Positions 1-9,953 are shown, counted from the stretch's first letter. The stretch: DNA of 64,000 bases from Kibdelosporangium persicum (GCF_013280595.1 NZ_JAAATY010000023.1:62001-126000); one strand, 5' to 3'. The notes: generated from the letters alone by a model not told the origin. Numbers and translations are program-made.

Positions 1-1188
<1,188 letters not shown>

Positions 1189-1369
1189 GACATGCCTCCC
1201 TGGTGAACAACGCTGCTCCGTTGGAAAGTACCGGTCGTTGTCCGGGACGGCGTGCCCCAACAGGCTGGCTCTCGGGCAGTGTGGTCCCCCTGAAACGCCG
1301 CCTGAACCGGTCTCGCGTGATCGAGCAGCGCGCCGTCGTTCCGTTCGGTCGGCGGGCACCGCGCGATGC

Positions 1370-1500
1370 TCACTGGCCGATTCGTCGGCCTGGGCGTCGA
1401 TCGCGGTGTGAAGCAGGCCGCCGGATACAGCACCTTGTCCAGATTGGACAAGCGAAGTATTCGTTCTCCCACCTGTACGGTGACTTTCTTGCTTGGCGGC
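1370..1500 (-). pseudogene. fragment of LigD (polymerase-domain start)
   Basis: The minus strand encodes KKVTVQVGERILRLSNLDK followed by VLYPAACFT, the recognisable beginning of the primase/polymerase domain of bacterial NHEJ ligase LigD (family pattern: V-x-V-G-x-R-x-L-x-L-S-N-L-D-K-V-L-Y-P-x-T-G-F-T). After CFT the sequence becomes Pro/Arg-rich and unrelated, so less than 40 residues of a domain of about 300 remain. No Ku gene is seen beside it. I call it a relic. The surrounding stretch from 1189 to 1687 holds nothing else that I can support. Confidence 0.6.
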
Positions 1501-1687
1501 GTCGCATGTGCAGCGTCATGTTGTGGCTGGGGTGTCGCGGTGTGGCTGGTGGGGGCGATGACATCGCGCGGTTGTTTGTCGTGACCGGTCTGTTCGTCGA
1601 ACACGGTCACCCGGGCGGCAAAGGGACTGACGAACATCCCGGTCACCCCTTGACCTGTCGCGGGAGAAATCGGTCGCCTCGATCCCT

Positions 1688-2440
1688 ATGCTCGTGTTCA
1701 TGGAGTGGACGCGAGGGGTGACCAGGGTGTCGGTGCTGACCGGGGCCGGGATCTCCACTGACTCGGGGATTCCGGACTTCCGTGGGCCGGACGGCGTGTG
1801 GACCAGGAACCCGCGCATGGCCGACATGTTCACCTACCAGAACTACATGGCGGATCCGGCGGTCCGCGAGCAGTTCTGGGCGACGTACAGCGGTCATTCC
1901 GCCTGGACGGCCGAGCCGAACGCGGCGCACAAGGCGATCGCCGAGCTCGACCGTGCCGGTCTGGCTGTTCGCGTGCTGACGCAGAACATCGACGGGCTGC
2001 ACCAGCGCGGCGGCATGCCGGACCGCAAAGTCCTGGAACTGCACGGCTCCATGCACACGACCGTCTGCACGAAGTGCGGCAAGTCCCAGCCGAGCCAAGG
2101 TGTTCTCGCCAGGGTCGAGGCGGGCGAGAAGGACCCGGCCTGTCAGGACTGCGGTGGCATTCTCAAGCTCGCCGTGGTCCTGTTCGGACAGTACCTCGAC
2201 CCGGACGTGTTCTCGAAGGCGAGCGCGATCGCCGCGGCGAGCCAGGTGTTCATCGCGGTAGGCAGCACGCTGGAGGTCCATCCGGCCGCGTCGTTGTGCG
2301 TCGAGGCGGTGGAAAGCGGCGCGAAGCTCGTCATCGTCAACCGGGACCCGACGCCGTACGACCACATCGCGGAAGAGGTGATCCGGGAACCGATCGGGAC
2401 CGCGGTGCCACGGATCTGCCAGGCGCTGCTTCAGGGGTGA
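1688..2440 (+). CDS. NAD-dependent protein deacylase, sirtuin family
   Basis: Class III (Sir2) deacylase that removes acyl groups from protein lysines using NAD+, releasing nicotinamide. All signatures are visible: GAGIS at about 19-23, the TQNIDGLH block at 98-105, catalytic His119 in LELHGS, a four-cysteine zinc site (Cys127, 130, 152, 155), and GSTLEVHPA near the C-terminus. Length 250 matches bacterial CobB-like enzymes. The start is uncertain: ATG 1688, GTG 1694 and ATG 1700 are in frame and none has a good ribosome site. The 3' end overlaps the convergent phosphatase gene by 10 bp. The product is cytoplasmic; no partner acetyltransferase is nearby. Confidence 0.93.
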   Translation: MLVFMEWTRGVTRVSVLTGAGISTDSGIPDFRGPDGVWTRNPRMADMFTYQNYMADPAVREQFWATYSGHSAWTAEPNAAHKAIAELDRAGLAVRVLTQNIDGLHQRGGMPDRKVLELHGSMHTTVCTKCGKSQPSQGVLARVEAGEKDPACQDCGGILKLAVVLFGQYLDPDVFSKASAIAAASQVFIAVGSTLEVHPAASLCVEAVESGAKLVIVNRDPTPYDHIAEEVIREPIGTAVPRICQALLQG

Positions 2441-3516
2441 GCGAACTGGACCATCGCGTGCGTTCCGGCGGTCCGCCAGCCCGGTTCCCTGCCGTGGTGC
2501 TCGGCGCCGACGACCACTTCGGACTTGAGAATCCGCAGCGCCACCGCCGGTCCCGGCAGGTACGAAACGGTCTCGCCGAACGGCGTCGCGGCGTCCCAGT
2601 GGAAGTCGCCGACCAGGCGGCGGTAGTTCAGGTCACCCTTGAACACGGTGAGCCCGGCGCCGAGCTCCGCGCGGAGGTCGGCTGGCATGTCGTGGAAGGA
2701 CAGCGGGGAGCAGTGGAACGGATGGGTGCGAATCCGCAGCCGTCCTTCCGCTGCCGCCTCGTGCAGCCGGTTTCCCGCGCCGCCGGGTAGGTCGCGCAGC
2801 CGGCGCAGGCAGTCGCCGACGTCGGTGATCGTCGCGTCGGAGACGTAGTACGGGACCGGCTTGGTGTGCAACGTGATCTCACCGGCGAGCCCGCTCGTCA
2901 GCAGATGGTCCGCGAACACCAGGTCGGACACCAGCTCCCGGCCCGCGTTGTCCAGCACGAACGTCACCGGCAACGGACCGTTCCGACGCAGGAAAGCGTG
3001 GACAGCGGCGCTGTCGTCCGCCACGAGCTGGTCGTGCGCCGCCGTCGAGTTCCCCGCGATGAGCTGGAAGCCGAGATCCGCCCGGTTTCCGTACAGCGAC
3101 GCCAGCAACACCGCGTCGAAGTCCAGTGGTTCCGCCAGCCAGCCGTAGTCCGAATCCAGGCTGGGGGAGCGCAGTTCGGCGGTCTTGGCCGGCCCGAACG
3201 GGTCCACGCCCGTCTCGAAGTACCCCACCGCGCCCAGCAACAGCCGGTAGAAGTAGCTCTCCGCCCACAGAAACGGCGCCTTCGCCCACGGTGTGCCGAA
3301 ATGACCGCGATCCCAGTCCAGCCACTGCGCGCGGTCGAAGGCGTCGTCGGCCAGGGTGATCACGCCGGTGTGCGTCTGCTCGAGCAACGTGTCCAACGCA
3401 GTACGCTGCGCGGGACCGTACGGATGGGCGTCCTTGAGCCGCTGGACGAGCACCGGGTGTCGCTCGTGGAACACCTGGTGGGCGAAGGAGCTCTCAAGCG
3501 TGATGACCGGTGGCAC
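2431..3516 (-). CDS. ARMT1/DUF89-type damage-control phosphatase
   Basis: A 361-residue member of the DUF89 (ARMT1-like) metal-dependent phosphatases, which in other organisms remove damaged or excess sugar phosphates. Visible hallmarks are the Asp-Asn metal motif in FVLDNAGRELVSDL near the middle, followed by VFADHLL, and the N-terminal helical part with HPVLVQRLKDAHP and PWAKAPFLWAESYFYRLLL. Length fits the family. ATG 3516 is the first in-frame start, and the gene stands alone, convergent with the sirtuin (10 bp overlap). The substrate cannot be read from sequence. Confidence 0.82.
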   Translation of the reverse strand: MPPVITLESSFAHQVFHERHPVLVQRLKDAHPYGPAQRTALDTLLEQTHTGVITLADDAFDRAQWLDWDRGHFGTPWAKAPFLWAESYFYRLLLGAVGYFETGVDPFGPAKTAELRSPSLDSDYGWLAEPLDFDAVLLASLYGNRADLGFQLIAGNSTAAHDQLVADDSAAVHAFLRRNGPLPVTFVLDNAGRELVSDLVFADHLLTSGLAGEITLHTKPVPYYVSDATITDVGDCLRRLRDLPGGAGNRLHEAAAEGRLRIRTHPFHCSPLSFHDMPADLRAELGAGLTVFKGDLNYRRLVGDFHWDAATPFGETVSYLPGPAVALRILKSEVVVGAEHHGREPGWRTAGTHAMVQFAHP

Positions 3517-3618
3517 CCACCCAGCCTAAATGTGTGACGCGAGTCACAATGCGTGGGCGATGAGTAGTTCGGCGAGCCCTGGTCGGTACGGGCGCAACCC
3601 TGGCGAAGGAGTCCGATC

Positions 3619-4155
3619 GTGATCATCCACTTCGTGCACCAGTCGGTCGACGGCTTCATCGAGGGCCCGGACGGCGAGTTCGACTGGCCGGTGATGGGCC
3701 CGGAGATGTCGGCGTACGCCAACGCCTTGAGCCGCGACGCGGACACGTTCCTCTACGGCCGGGTCGTGTGGGAGATGATGTCGTCCTACTGGCCGCAGGC
3801 CGAGGAAATCTCCGACCACCCGCACGACCTGGAATTCGCGCCGATCTGGCGCGAGAAATCCAAGGTCGTGGTGTCCAGGACGCTGCCGGACCCCGGCGGG
3901 AACGCGCGCGTGGTGCGTGACCTCGCCGACCTGCGGGACATCCCCGGCACCCTGCTGCTGTTCGGCGGATCGGACCTCGCGGCCGGGCTGACCGAGGCCG
4001 GGCTGGTCGACGAGTACCACATCTTCGTGCACCCGGCCGTGCTCGGCGGCGGCAAGCCGGTCTTCAAGGACCCCAGCCGGCGTGTCACTCTCGACCTGGT
4101 GGAGTCGCGGGTGCTGGACGCCCAGGCCGTGCTGCTGCGCTACCGCCGCCGCTGA
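3619..4155 (+). CDS. dihydrofolate reductase/RibD C-terminal family protein
   Basis: A 178-residue protein of the RibD_C/DHFR-like fold, NADPH-dependent reductases of uncertain substrate common in actinomycetes. The start is GTG 3619 with GAAGGAG about 7 nt upstream. Typical features: N-terminal FVHQSVDGFIEGPDGEFDW, the LYGRVVWEMM stretch, LLLFGGSDLAAGLTEAGLVD (nucleotide-binding Gly-rich turn), and the HPAVLGGGKPVF segment. The gene stands alone. It is unlikely to be essential folate DHFR, because its length and motifs match the stand-alone paralogues. Confidence 0.88.
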   Translation: MIIHFVHQSVDGFIEGPDGEFDWPVMGPEMSAYANALSRDADTFLYGRVVWEMMSSYWPQAEEISDHPHDLEFAPIWREKSKVVVSRTLPDPGGNARVVRDLADLRDIPGTLLLFGGSDLAAGLTEAGLVDEYHIFVHPAVLGGGKPVFKDPSRRVTLDLVESRVLDAQAVLLRYRRR

Positions 4156-4216
4156 CGTCGTCGGGACCCGGTGCGATGCGGGCGCTGGAGTGGCTGGTCA
4201 GGGCGGCAGGAGGCAA

Positions 4217-4256
4217 GATGAAGGAATTCTCATCTTGATCTCATCGAGCAGTCATC
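4217..4256 (+). promoter_or_regulatory. response-regulator box upstream of the TCS operon
   Basis: GATGA (4217-4221), then 8 nt, then three TCATC repeats at 4230, 4241 and 4252. The 11-bp spacing places them on one face of the helix, as expected for direct-repeat sites of OmpR/PhoB-type regulators. The same arrangement, GATGA-N8-TCATC-N6-TCATC, is repeated at 6616-6644 in front of the transporter operon. The site lies 22 bp before the first gene of the two-component operon. The assignment to the regulator encoded at 5958 is inference. Confidence 0.65.
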
Positions 4257-4277
4257 CCGGAGACGCAAGGTAGGTGC

Positions 4278-4565
4278 ATGGCCCGGCTCAAGAGCATCCT
4301 GGCGGCGATCGCCGTGCTCCTGCTGCCGGGGCTCGCGGCACTCGGCGTGCTCATGCTCGCGCCGGACACGCCGCCGCCGAACGTTCCACCGGTCGTGCGG
4401 ATCGGGGAGTCGAGCACGCCGCGGCCGACGACCACCACTGCGGAGCCCGCGCCGACCACCACGGCGTCCACGCCACCGGCACTGCCGCCGCCTCCGCCCC
4501 TCGACGACGACGATGACGACGGTGGCGGCGGGAGCGACGACGGGGGCGGCGATGACGACGGGTAG
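4278..4565 (+). CDS. small membrane-anchored acidic protein upstream of the sensor kinase
   Basis: A 95-residue protein of unknown function. After MARLKS there is one transmembrane segment or uncleaved signal anchor (about 7-29), then an extracytoplasmic Pro/Thr-rich linker (residues 33-75, with TTTT, PPPPP) and a tail made almost only of Asp and Gly: six consecutive Asp at about 76-81, then GGGGSDDGGGDDDG. The tail could bind cations, but that is inference. The gene is first in the operon and its last 14 bp overlap the kinase start, so translation is coupled. An accessory role to the sensor is plausible. Confidence 0.75.
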   Translation: MARLKSILAAIAVLLLPGLAALGVLMLAPDTPPPNVPPVVRIGESSTPRPTTTTAEPAPTTTASTPPALPPPPPLDDDDDDGGGGSDDGGGDDDG

Positions 4566-5961
4566 CCGCCTGCCCGCGCGGGTCCGGATCATGGGCTGGC
4601 TCGTCCTGCTCATGCTCTCCGCGCTGACCACGGTCATCCTGGTCGTCCGGGAGTACCAGCTGCGCGAGATCGACGACCGGGTCAACCGGTCGCTCGAACA
4701 GGACGCCGAGGAGTTCAGGATCTACGCGGGCACCGGCGTGAACCCGGTGACCGGCCAGATGTACGACCACCAGCACGAGCTGATCGAAGCTTACCTGCGT
4801 GGCCAGTACACCGACACCGCCGAAGTGCTGATCGGCGTGCCGGACTCGGCCGGTCCGTTGGACGAGAAGGTGCAGGGACACCCGTCGGTGACGTCGATCC
4901 CGCTGGATGACGGCCTGCTCCGGTCGATCATGCATGATCCGGGCACCACCGGGACGGCGATGACGCCCGGCGGCGAGATGCGGTGGGTCAAGGTCGGTGT
5001 GCTCGCCGCCAACGCGCCGGAAGGTGCTCAGCCCACCGCCTGGCTCATCGCCGGGTACTTCATGGACCAGGTGCGAGCCGTCGTCACCTCGACGCTGCGC
5101 ACGCTGGTCGTCGTGAGCTTGATCGGCCTGGTGCTCACGGCGGGTGCGTCGTGGCTGATCGCCGGGTGGATTCTCGCGCCGGTGCGGACCGTGCGCGCGG
5201 CGGCGGCCGAACTGACCGAACAGGACCTGACCAAGCGAATCCCCGTGCAGGGACGCGACGACATCGCCGCGTTGGCCGAACAGTTCAACGCGATGCTCGA
5301 CCGGCTGGAGCACGCCTTCGCCACCCGTCGTCAGTTCCTTGACGACGCCGGGCACGAACTGCGCACGCCGATCACGATCATCCGCGGCCACCTTGAGCTG
5401 ATGGGCGACGACCCGGCCGAACGCGCCGAGGTGATCCGGTTGTGCACCGACGAACTGGACCGGATGGCCAGGATGGTCGACGACCTGCTCCTGCTGGCCA
5501 AGGCCGAACAACCCGACTTCGTCCGGTTCGCGTCCACCTCCGTGCCCGAGCTGACCAGCGATATCGACGCCAAGGTGCGCGCGATGGCCGACCGGCGCTG
5601 GACGCTGGAGAACCTCGGCGAGGGCGACGCCATGCTGGACGGGCACCGGGTTACTCAGGCCATGGTCCAGCTGGCGCACAACGCGGTGCAGCACACGAAA
5701 CCGGGCGACGAGATCCGGATCGGCTCGGCACTGACCGGGTCCCAGGTGTTCTTCTGGGTCGGCGACACCGGTCCGGGCGTCCCGGAGTCCGACAGGGACC
5801 GGATCTTCGAGCGGTTCGCCCGTGGTACCAACCAGACCCGCGACGGCGCCGGGCTCGGTCTCGCGATCGTCAAGGCGATCGCGGACGCGCACAACGGTGA
5901 GGTCAGCGTGCACACGTCGCCGGGCGGCGGCGCGAGATTCGTCATGGAGCTGCCGAGATGA
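4552..5961 (+). CDS. sensor histidine kinase
   Basis: Membrane histidine kinase of about 469 residues. ATG 4552 (MTTGSRLPARVR) is preferred to 4513 because it puts the first transmembrane helix (about 13-33) directly after a short basic leader. Order: TM1, extracytoplasmic sensor region of about 135 residues, TM2 (about 184-208), HAMP, HisKA with phospho-acceptor His268 in DDAGHELRTP, and an HATPase domain with DTGPGVPE, RIFERFARG and GAGLGLAIVKAIADAH. It overlaps the acidic small protein upstream, and the regulator starts inside its stop (ATGA at 5958). The signal is unknown. The transporter/glycerate kinase operon carrying the same upstream box suggests a glycerate-like or related carboxylate. 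Confidence 0.93.
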   Translation: MTTGSRLPARVRIMGWLVLLMLSALTTVILVVREYQLREIDDRVNRSLEQDAEEFRIYAGTGVNPVTGQMYDHQHELIEAYLRGQYTDTAEVLIGVPDSAGPLDEKVQGHPSVTSIPLDDGLLRSIMHDPGTTGTAMTPGGEMRWVKVGVLAANAPEGAQPTAWLIAGYFMDQVRAVVTSTLRTLVVVSLIGLVLTAGASWLIAGWILAPVRTVRAAAAELTEQDLTKRIPVQGRDDIAALAEQFNAMLDRLEHAFATRRQFLDDAGHELRTPITIIRGHLELMGDDPAERAEVIRLCTDELDRMARMVDDLLLLAKAEQPDFVRFASTSVPELTSDIDAKVRAMADRRWTLENLGEGDAMLDGHRVTQAMVQLAHNAVQHTKPGDEIRIGSALTGSQVFFWVGDTGPGVPESDRDRIFERFARGTNQTRDGAGLGLAIVKAIADAHNGEVSVHTSPGGGARFVMELPR

Positions 5962-6617
5962 GCCGGATCCTGATCGCCGAGGACGAACAGCGGATCGCGT
6001 CCTTTGTGGACAAAGGGCTACGTGCCAACGGGTACAGCACGACGATCGTCACCGACGGGGATGCCGCGCTGGCCACCGCGATCACCGGCGACTTCGACCT
6101 GGTCGTCCTCGACCTCGGCCTGCCCCGTCGCGACGGCTTCGACGTCCTGCGCGGCATGCGCAGGGCGAACGTGCTGACACCGGTCATCATCCTGACCGCA
6201 CGCGACTCCGTGCACGACACCGTCGCGGGTCTGGAGGGCGGCGCGGACGACTACATGACCAAGCCGTTCCGCTTCGAGGAACTGCTGGCCAGGGTGCGGC
6301 TCCGGCTGCGCACCGGCGACAGGACACCGGAGCTGACCGTGCTCAAGCACGGCGATCTCACCCTCGACCTGCGTACCCGGCGGGTCACCACCGCACAGTC
6401 CACAGAGGACTTGACCGCGCGCGAGTTCTCCTTGCTGGAGCTGTTCCTCCGGCATCCCGGCCAGGTACTCGCGCGGGAGCAGATCCTGTCGCACGTGTGG
6501 GGCTACGACTTCGACCCCGGTTCGAACGTCGTGGACGTCTACGTGCGGACGTTGCGCCGCAAGATCGGCCCGGACTACATCGAGACCGTGCGCGGCATGG
6601 GGTATCGCCTGTCCTGA
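5958..6617 (+). CDS. OmpR-family response regulator
   Basis: A 219-residue two-domain regulator. The receiver has acidic residues EDE near 8-10, phospho-acceptor Asp52 in LVVLDLGLP, the TARD switch, and Lys in MTKPF. The C-terminal winged helix contains LTAREFSLLELFLRHPGQVLAREQ split over the recognition region, SNVVDVYVRTLRRKI and VRGMGYRLS. Partner of the kinase directly upstream (4-bp ATGA overlap). Likely targets are the paired GATGA/TCATC boxes at 4217 and 6616, implying autoregulation plus control of the downstream transporter and kinase. Confidence 0.94.
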   Translation: MSRILIAEDEQRIASFVDKGLRANGYSTTIVTDGDAALATAITGDFDLVVLDLGLPRRDGFDVLRGMRRANVLTPVIILTARDSVHDTVAGLEGGADDYMTKPFRFEELLARVRLRLRTGDRTPELTVLKHGDLTLDLRTRRVTTAQSTEDLTAREFSLLELFLRHPGQVLAREQILSHVWGYDFDPGSNVVDVYVRTLRRKIGPDYIETVRGMGYRLS

Positions 6618-6644
6618 TGAAGATCCCCTCATCCACGTGTCATC
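6616..6644 (+). promoter_or_regulatory. response-regulator box upstream of the transporter/glycerate kinase operon
   Basis: GATGA at 6616-6620, 8 nt, TCATC at 6629-6633, 6 nt, TCATC at 6640-6644. Spacing is identical to the box at 4217, and the wider alignment shares GATGAAG. The site begins within the last codon of the response regulator and sits 34 bp before the transporter start. It marks a second, separately regulated transcription unit. Confidence 0.65.
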
Positions 6645-6677
6645 TCCGCTTAAGGCCCGCGATGCACAGTGGACACC

Positions 6678-7979
6678 ATGGCAGGCACGGCCCTTCTCAC
6701 CCTGGTCATCTTCGCGATCACCGTGATCGCGTGGATGATCGGCAGGCTTGACGACACGTTCGTCGGCCTGCTGGCCGCGCTCGCCCTGGTGTTCGTCGGC
6801 GTCATCGAGCGTGATGATCTGTTCGGTGCGCTGGGCGGGGACACCATCTGGCTGCTGATCGCCGCCTTCGTGCTCGCACAGGGCCTTGCGGCCACCGGAT
6901 TGCCGGAGAAGGTCGGTGCCTTGCTGATCAGCCGGGCACGAAGTGTCCGGCAGCTCGCCCATCTGATCACCGCCGGGCTCATCCTCACCGCACTCGCCGT
7001 GCCGGCCACTTCCGGGCGTGCCGCCCTGGCGTTGCCCGTGTTCATGGCTCTCGCCGAGGTGCTGAAGGAACGGCCTGCCGTGGTCAGGGCGCTGGCTTTG
7101 CTGATCCCGTCGGTGATCCTGCTGTCCGCCATCGCCACGCTGATCGGCGCGGGCGCGCATCTGATCACCACGCAGTTGCTCACCGGGCTGACCGGTGCGG
7201 GCATCGGTTTCGGTCACTGGCTGCTGCTCGGGCTGCCGTTCGCGGTGATCAGTTCGCACCTGTGTGCCGAAGTCGTGGTCCTGCTGATGACCCGCCGCGA
7301 GGATCGGCGCACGCCGTTGCCGCCGGTACAGCTCGACAAGGAACCTTTCACAGGCGCGCAAAAGCGGGTCACGGTCGTGCTCGCCGTGGTCGTCGTCCTG
7401 TGGTGTACGGGGTTTCTGGACCCGGCGCTCGTGGCGCTTGTCGGCGCGGTCGTGATCACGTCGCCGCGGATCGGCACGATCGGCATGAGCAAGGCGCTGT
7501 CGAAGGTGCCGTGGTCGCTGCTGTTGTTCATGGCGAGCACGGCGGTGATCGGGCACGCGCTGTCCTCGTCAGGTGCGGCGGAATGGCTTGGCAAGGCCGC
7601 TTTCGGCGGTGTCACGGGCGACACGATCGCCCTGCTGATCACGGTGGTGGTCGTGAGTGCCGCCGCGCACCTGGTGTTGCAGTCGCGTTCGGCGCGCTCG
7701 GCCGTCCTGGTTCCGCTGGTCATCCCGATGGCGGTGGCGACCGGGATGAACCCGGCGGCACTGGCGTTCGCGTCGACCGCCGCCGCCGGTTTCTGTCACA
7801 CGTTGCCGTCCTCCGCCAAACCGGTCGCGATGTTCGCGGTCGCCGAGGACGTTCCCACCTACCGCAAACGCGACCTCGTCCGGCTGTCCTGTGTGCTCGG
7901 TCCGTTGATCGCCGCACTGGTCGTCGTGTTCGCGATGTTCGTCTGGCCGATGCTCGGCCTTCCGATGGAGGTGCCATGA
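6678..7979 (+). CDS. SLC13/DASS-type carboxylate transporter
   Basis: Integral membrane protein of 433 residues with about 11-12 hydrophobic segments, resembling SLC13 permeases (divalent-anion:sodium symporters). Family-like features include GRLDDTFVGLLAALALVF near the start, paired re-entrant regions with PATSGRAALALPV and LPSSAKPVAMFAVAE, and repeat-like halves separated by a polar loop at about 205-225. ATG 6678 is used; GTG 6669 in frame is an alternative. The next gene, glycerate kinase, starts in its stop codon (ATGA), so the imported substrate is probably glycerate or a related hydroxy-acid. ArsB/NhaD transporters share the fold and cannot be fully excluded. Confidence 0.8.
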   Translation: MAGTALLTLVIFAITVIAWMIGRLDDTFVGLLAALALVFVGVIERDDLFGALGGDTIWLLIAAFVLAQGLAATGLPEKVGALLISRARSVRQLAHLITAGLILTALAVPATSGRAALALPVFMALAEVLKERPAVVRALALLIPSVILLSAIATLIGAGAHLITTQLLTGLTGAGIGFGHWLLLGLPFAVISSHLCAEVVVLLMTRREDRRTPLPPVQLDKEPFTGAQKRVTVVLAVVVVLWCTGFLDPALVALVGAVVITSPRIGTIGMSKALSKVPWSLLLFMASTAVIGHALSSSGAAEWLGKAAFGGVTGDTIALLITVVVVSAAAHLVLQSRSARSAVLVPLVIPMAVATGMNPAALAFASTAAAGFCHTLPSSAKPVAMFAVAEDVPTYRKRDLVRLSCVLGPLIAALVVVFAMFVWPMLGLPMEVP

Positions 7980-9106
7980 GGTTCGCTGTCGCTCCCAGTG
8001 GTTTCAAGGAATCGCTCGACGCCCCGGCCGTCGCGGCGGCGATCGCCGACGGGATCAGGCGGGTCGTGCCCGACGCCGTCGTGGAAGAGATCCCTCTTGT
8101 CGATGGGGGAGAGGGCTCGGCCGAGGCACTTGCCGTCGCCCGTGGCGGCCGGATCATCCCGGTCACCGTGACCGGGCCGGTCGGCACACCGGTCGAGTCC
8201 CACTTCGCGATGCTCGACGAGCGCACCGCCGCGCTGGACATGGCCGCCGCGGCCGGCTTGCGGCTGGTGCCACGATCGCACCGTGACCCCGGCCTGACCA
8301 CGACGTACGGCGTGGGTGAGCTCATCCGCGCGGCGCTGGACCACGGCGCCCGCACGATCCTCGTCGGCTGCGGTGATTCCGGCACCTGTGACGGCGGTGC
8401 GGGTGCCCTGGAAGCGCTGGGTGCGCGGGTGCTGGACGCCGACGCCCAGCCAGTCGGTCGTGGCGGGAACGCGCTCCGGGCCGCCACCAAGCTCGACGTG
8501 TCCTCAGTGGACAAGAGGCTCGCGGACACCGAGATCATCGCGGCGGTCAACCCGTACAACCTGCTGACCAGCGTGGCCCAGGTGTTCGGTCCCCAGAAGG
8601 GTGCATCACCGGAGCAGGTCCGCACACTCGCCGCGGCGATGGACCGGTGGGCCGACGTCCTGGCCGGGCACTGCGGCATCGACCTCCGCCCGTTGCCCGG
8701 CAGTGGTGCCTCCGGTGGCCTTGGCGCGGGCCTCGCCGGCGCGCTCGGCGCACGCCTGATCCCGCGGTTCGACGTGCTGCTGGGCCACACCGACCTGGAC
8801 ACCCGGCTGGCCCGCGCCGACCTCGTGATCACAGCGGAAGGGACGATCGACTACCAGACACCTCGCGGCAAGATCCCCGCCGAAGTCGCCACCCGGGCGA
8901 AACGCCACGGCAAACCCGTCATCGCACTGGCGGGCACCATCGGCGACGGCGCACATCACGCGTACGCCACCGGCATCGACGCCTACACAGGCATCCTCTC
9001 AGCGCCCGTTCCCCTCGCCGAGGCCATCGACCACGCCGCCGAACTCCTCACCGACGCCACCGAACGTACCCTCCGCCTGCTCCTGGTCGGAGCGGCCATG
9101 AGGTAG
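7976..9106 (+). CDS. glycerate kinase (GarK/GlxK type)
   Basis: A 376-residue kinase phosphorylating D-glycerate with ATP, feeding glycolysis as phosphoglycerate. Family blocks: APSGFKESLDA at the N-terminus, IPLVDGGEGSAEAL, TTTYGVGELIRAAL, VGCGDSGTCDGGAGAL, FGPQKGASPEQ, PGSGASGGLGAGLAGAL, and the C-terminal VITAEGTIDYQT. It overlaps the transporter stop by 4 bp, so uptake and phosphorylation are co-produced. The unit is preceded by the GATGA/TCATC box. The 3' end is 7 bp from the convergent NTF2-like gene. Confidence 0.94.
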   Translation: MRFAVAPSGFKESLDAPAVAAAIADGIRRVVPDAVVEEIPLVDGGEGSAEALAVARGGRIIPVTVTGPVGTPVESHFAMLDERTAALDMAAAAGLRLVPRSHRDPGLTTTYGVGELIRAALDHGARTILVGCGDSGTCDGGAGALEALGARVLDADAQPVGRGGNALRAATKLDVSSVDKRLADTEIIAAVNPYNLLTSVAQVFGPQKGASPEQVRTLAAAMDRWADVLAGHCGIDLRPLPGSGASGGLGAGLAGALGARLIPRFDVLLGHTDLDTRLARADLVITAEGTIDYQTPRGKIPAEVATRAKRHGKPVIALAGTIGDGAHHAYATGIDAYTGILSAPVPLAEAIDHAAELLTDATERTLRLLLVGAAMR

Positions 9107-9113
9107 GCGCGGT

Positions 9114-9923
9114 TCAGGTGTCGTGCCCCAGAGCGGCCAGCGCTGCCGGGATGTTGACGTAGTCGCGCAGGTGGGCGATCTCACCGTCGCGCACGGTGAG
9201 CACAACGATGTTGGGAAGCGCGAACTCGCCGGTGATCGCGCTGGTGCCGAGCGCTTCCTGTTCGACGATGATCGTGTCCGGGTCACTGGTGGCGTGGACG
9301 GCCAGCGTGCGGTAACGCTCGTACCTCAAGGGATTGTCCTGCCACCCCGCGGAAATCCAGGTCACGATCTCGTCCCGGCCGGTAAGCCGGGACGGCAGGC
9401 CAGGCCGGGTGAACGGGAACTCGTGCACCGCGTCGGCCGCGTACACGCGCCTCATGTCATCGGCGGACTGGGTGATGGAGGCTTGGCGGAAACGCTCCAG
9501 AACCTCGCGCGGACCGACTCCTCGCACGCCGAGGGGCGCACGTCTGGCGCTCACCTTGCGGTGGCTGATCTTCCAGCCGTCGGGCCCGCGTACGACGACG
9601 TCGTCGTAGACCACGCTGCCGGATGTCCCGTCGGCCTGGATGCCGATTCCTTTGGAGTGGACTCGTGCCGAGCGGTCGTCGATCCGTGTGATCACGATGT
9701 TGGTGACATGATGGCCGACCGGGTTGGCGCTGCCCAGTGCCAGCGCGGCTTCCCGCAAGGCCGCGGTTCCGTGTAACGAGCCGAAGCCGAAGTCCTTCAC
9801 GTCGTACGTGATATCCGGGGTGAACAGCTCGCCTGCCTGGTCCAGTTCGCCCGCGTCGATGAGGTGGCCGTGCAGGTTGATCAGGTCGGTGATGTCGATC
9901 CGGTCTTGTTCCGTCAACGCCAT
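9114..9923 (-). CDS. tandem NTF2/SnoaL-like domain protein
   Basis: A 269-residue cytoplasmic protein made of two NTF2-like cone folds: residues about 1-130 (LTEQDRIDITDLINLHGHLIDAGELDQ, ITYDVKDFG, HVTNIVI, GWKISHRKV) and about 135-265 (REVLERFRQASITQSADDMRRVYA, HEFPFTRPG, VEQEALGTS, IAHLRDYVNIP). Such folds serve as small hydrolases, isomerases or dehydratases; the reaction cannot be named. It is transcribed away from a TetR regulator (intergenic 163 bp with a palindrome copy and an operator-like dyad), so TetR control is plausible. Confidence 0.8.
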   Translation of the reverse strand: MALTEQDRIDITDLINLHGHLIDAGELDQAGELFTPDITYDVKDFGFGSLHGTAALREAALALGSANPVGHHVTNIVITRIDDRSARVHSKGIGIQADGTSGSVVYDDVVVRGPDGWKISHRKVSARRAPLGVRGVGPREVLERFRQASITQSADDMRRVYAADAVHEFPFTRPGLPSRLTGRDEIVTWISAGWQDNPLRYERYRTLAVHATSDPDTIIVEQEALGTSAITGEFALPNIVVLTVRDGEIAHLRDYVNIPAALAALGHDT

Positions 9924-9953
9924 GAGGCTGCCCTCCGTGCTCCGGGTCAGTCA

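Noticed and set aside
4351-7556. Very long minus-strand open frames opposite the kinase, regulator and transporter
   Set aside because: They are antisense shadows of well-identified genes, with Arg/His/Gln-rich composition and no motifs, as expected in high-GC DNA.
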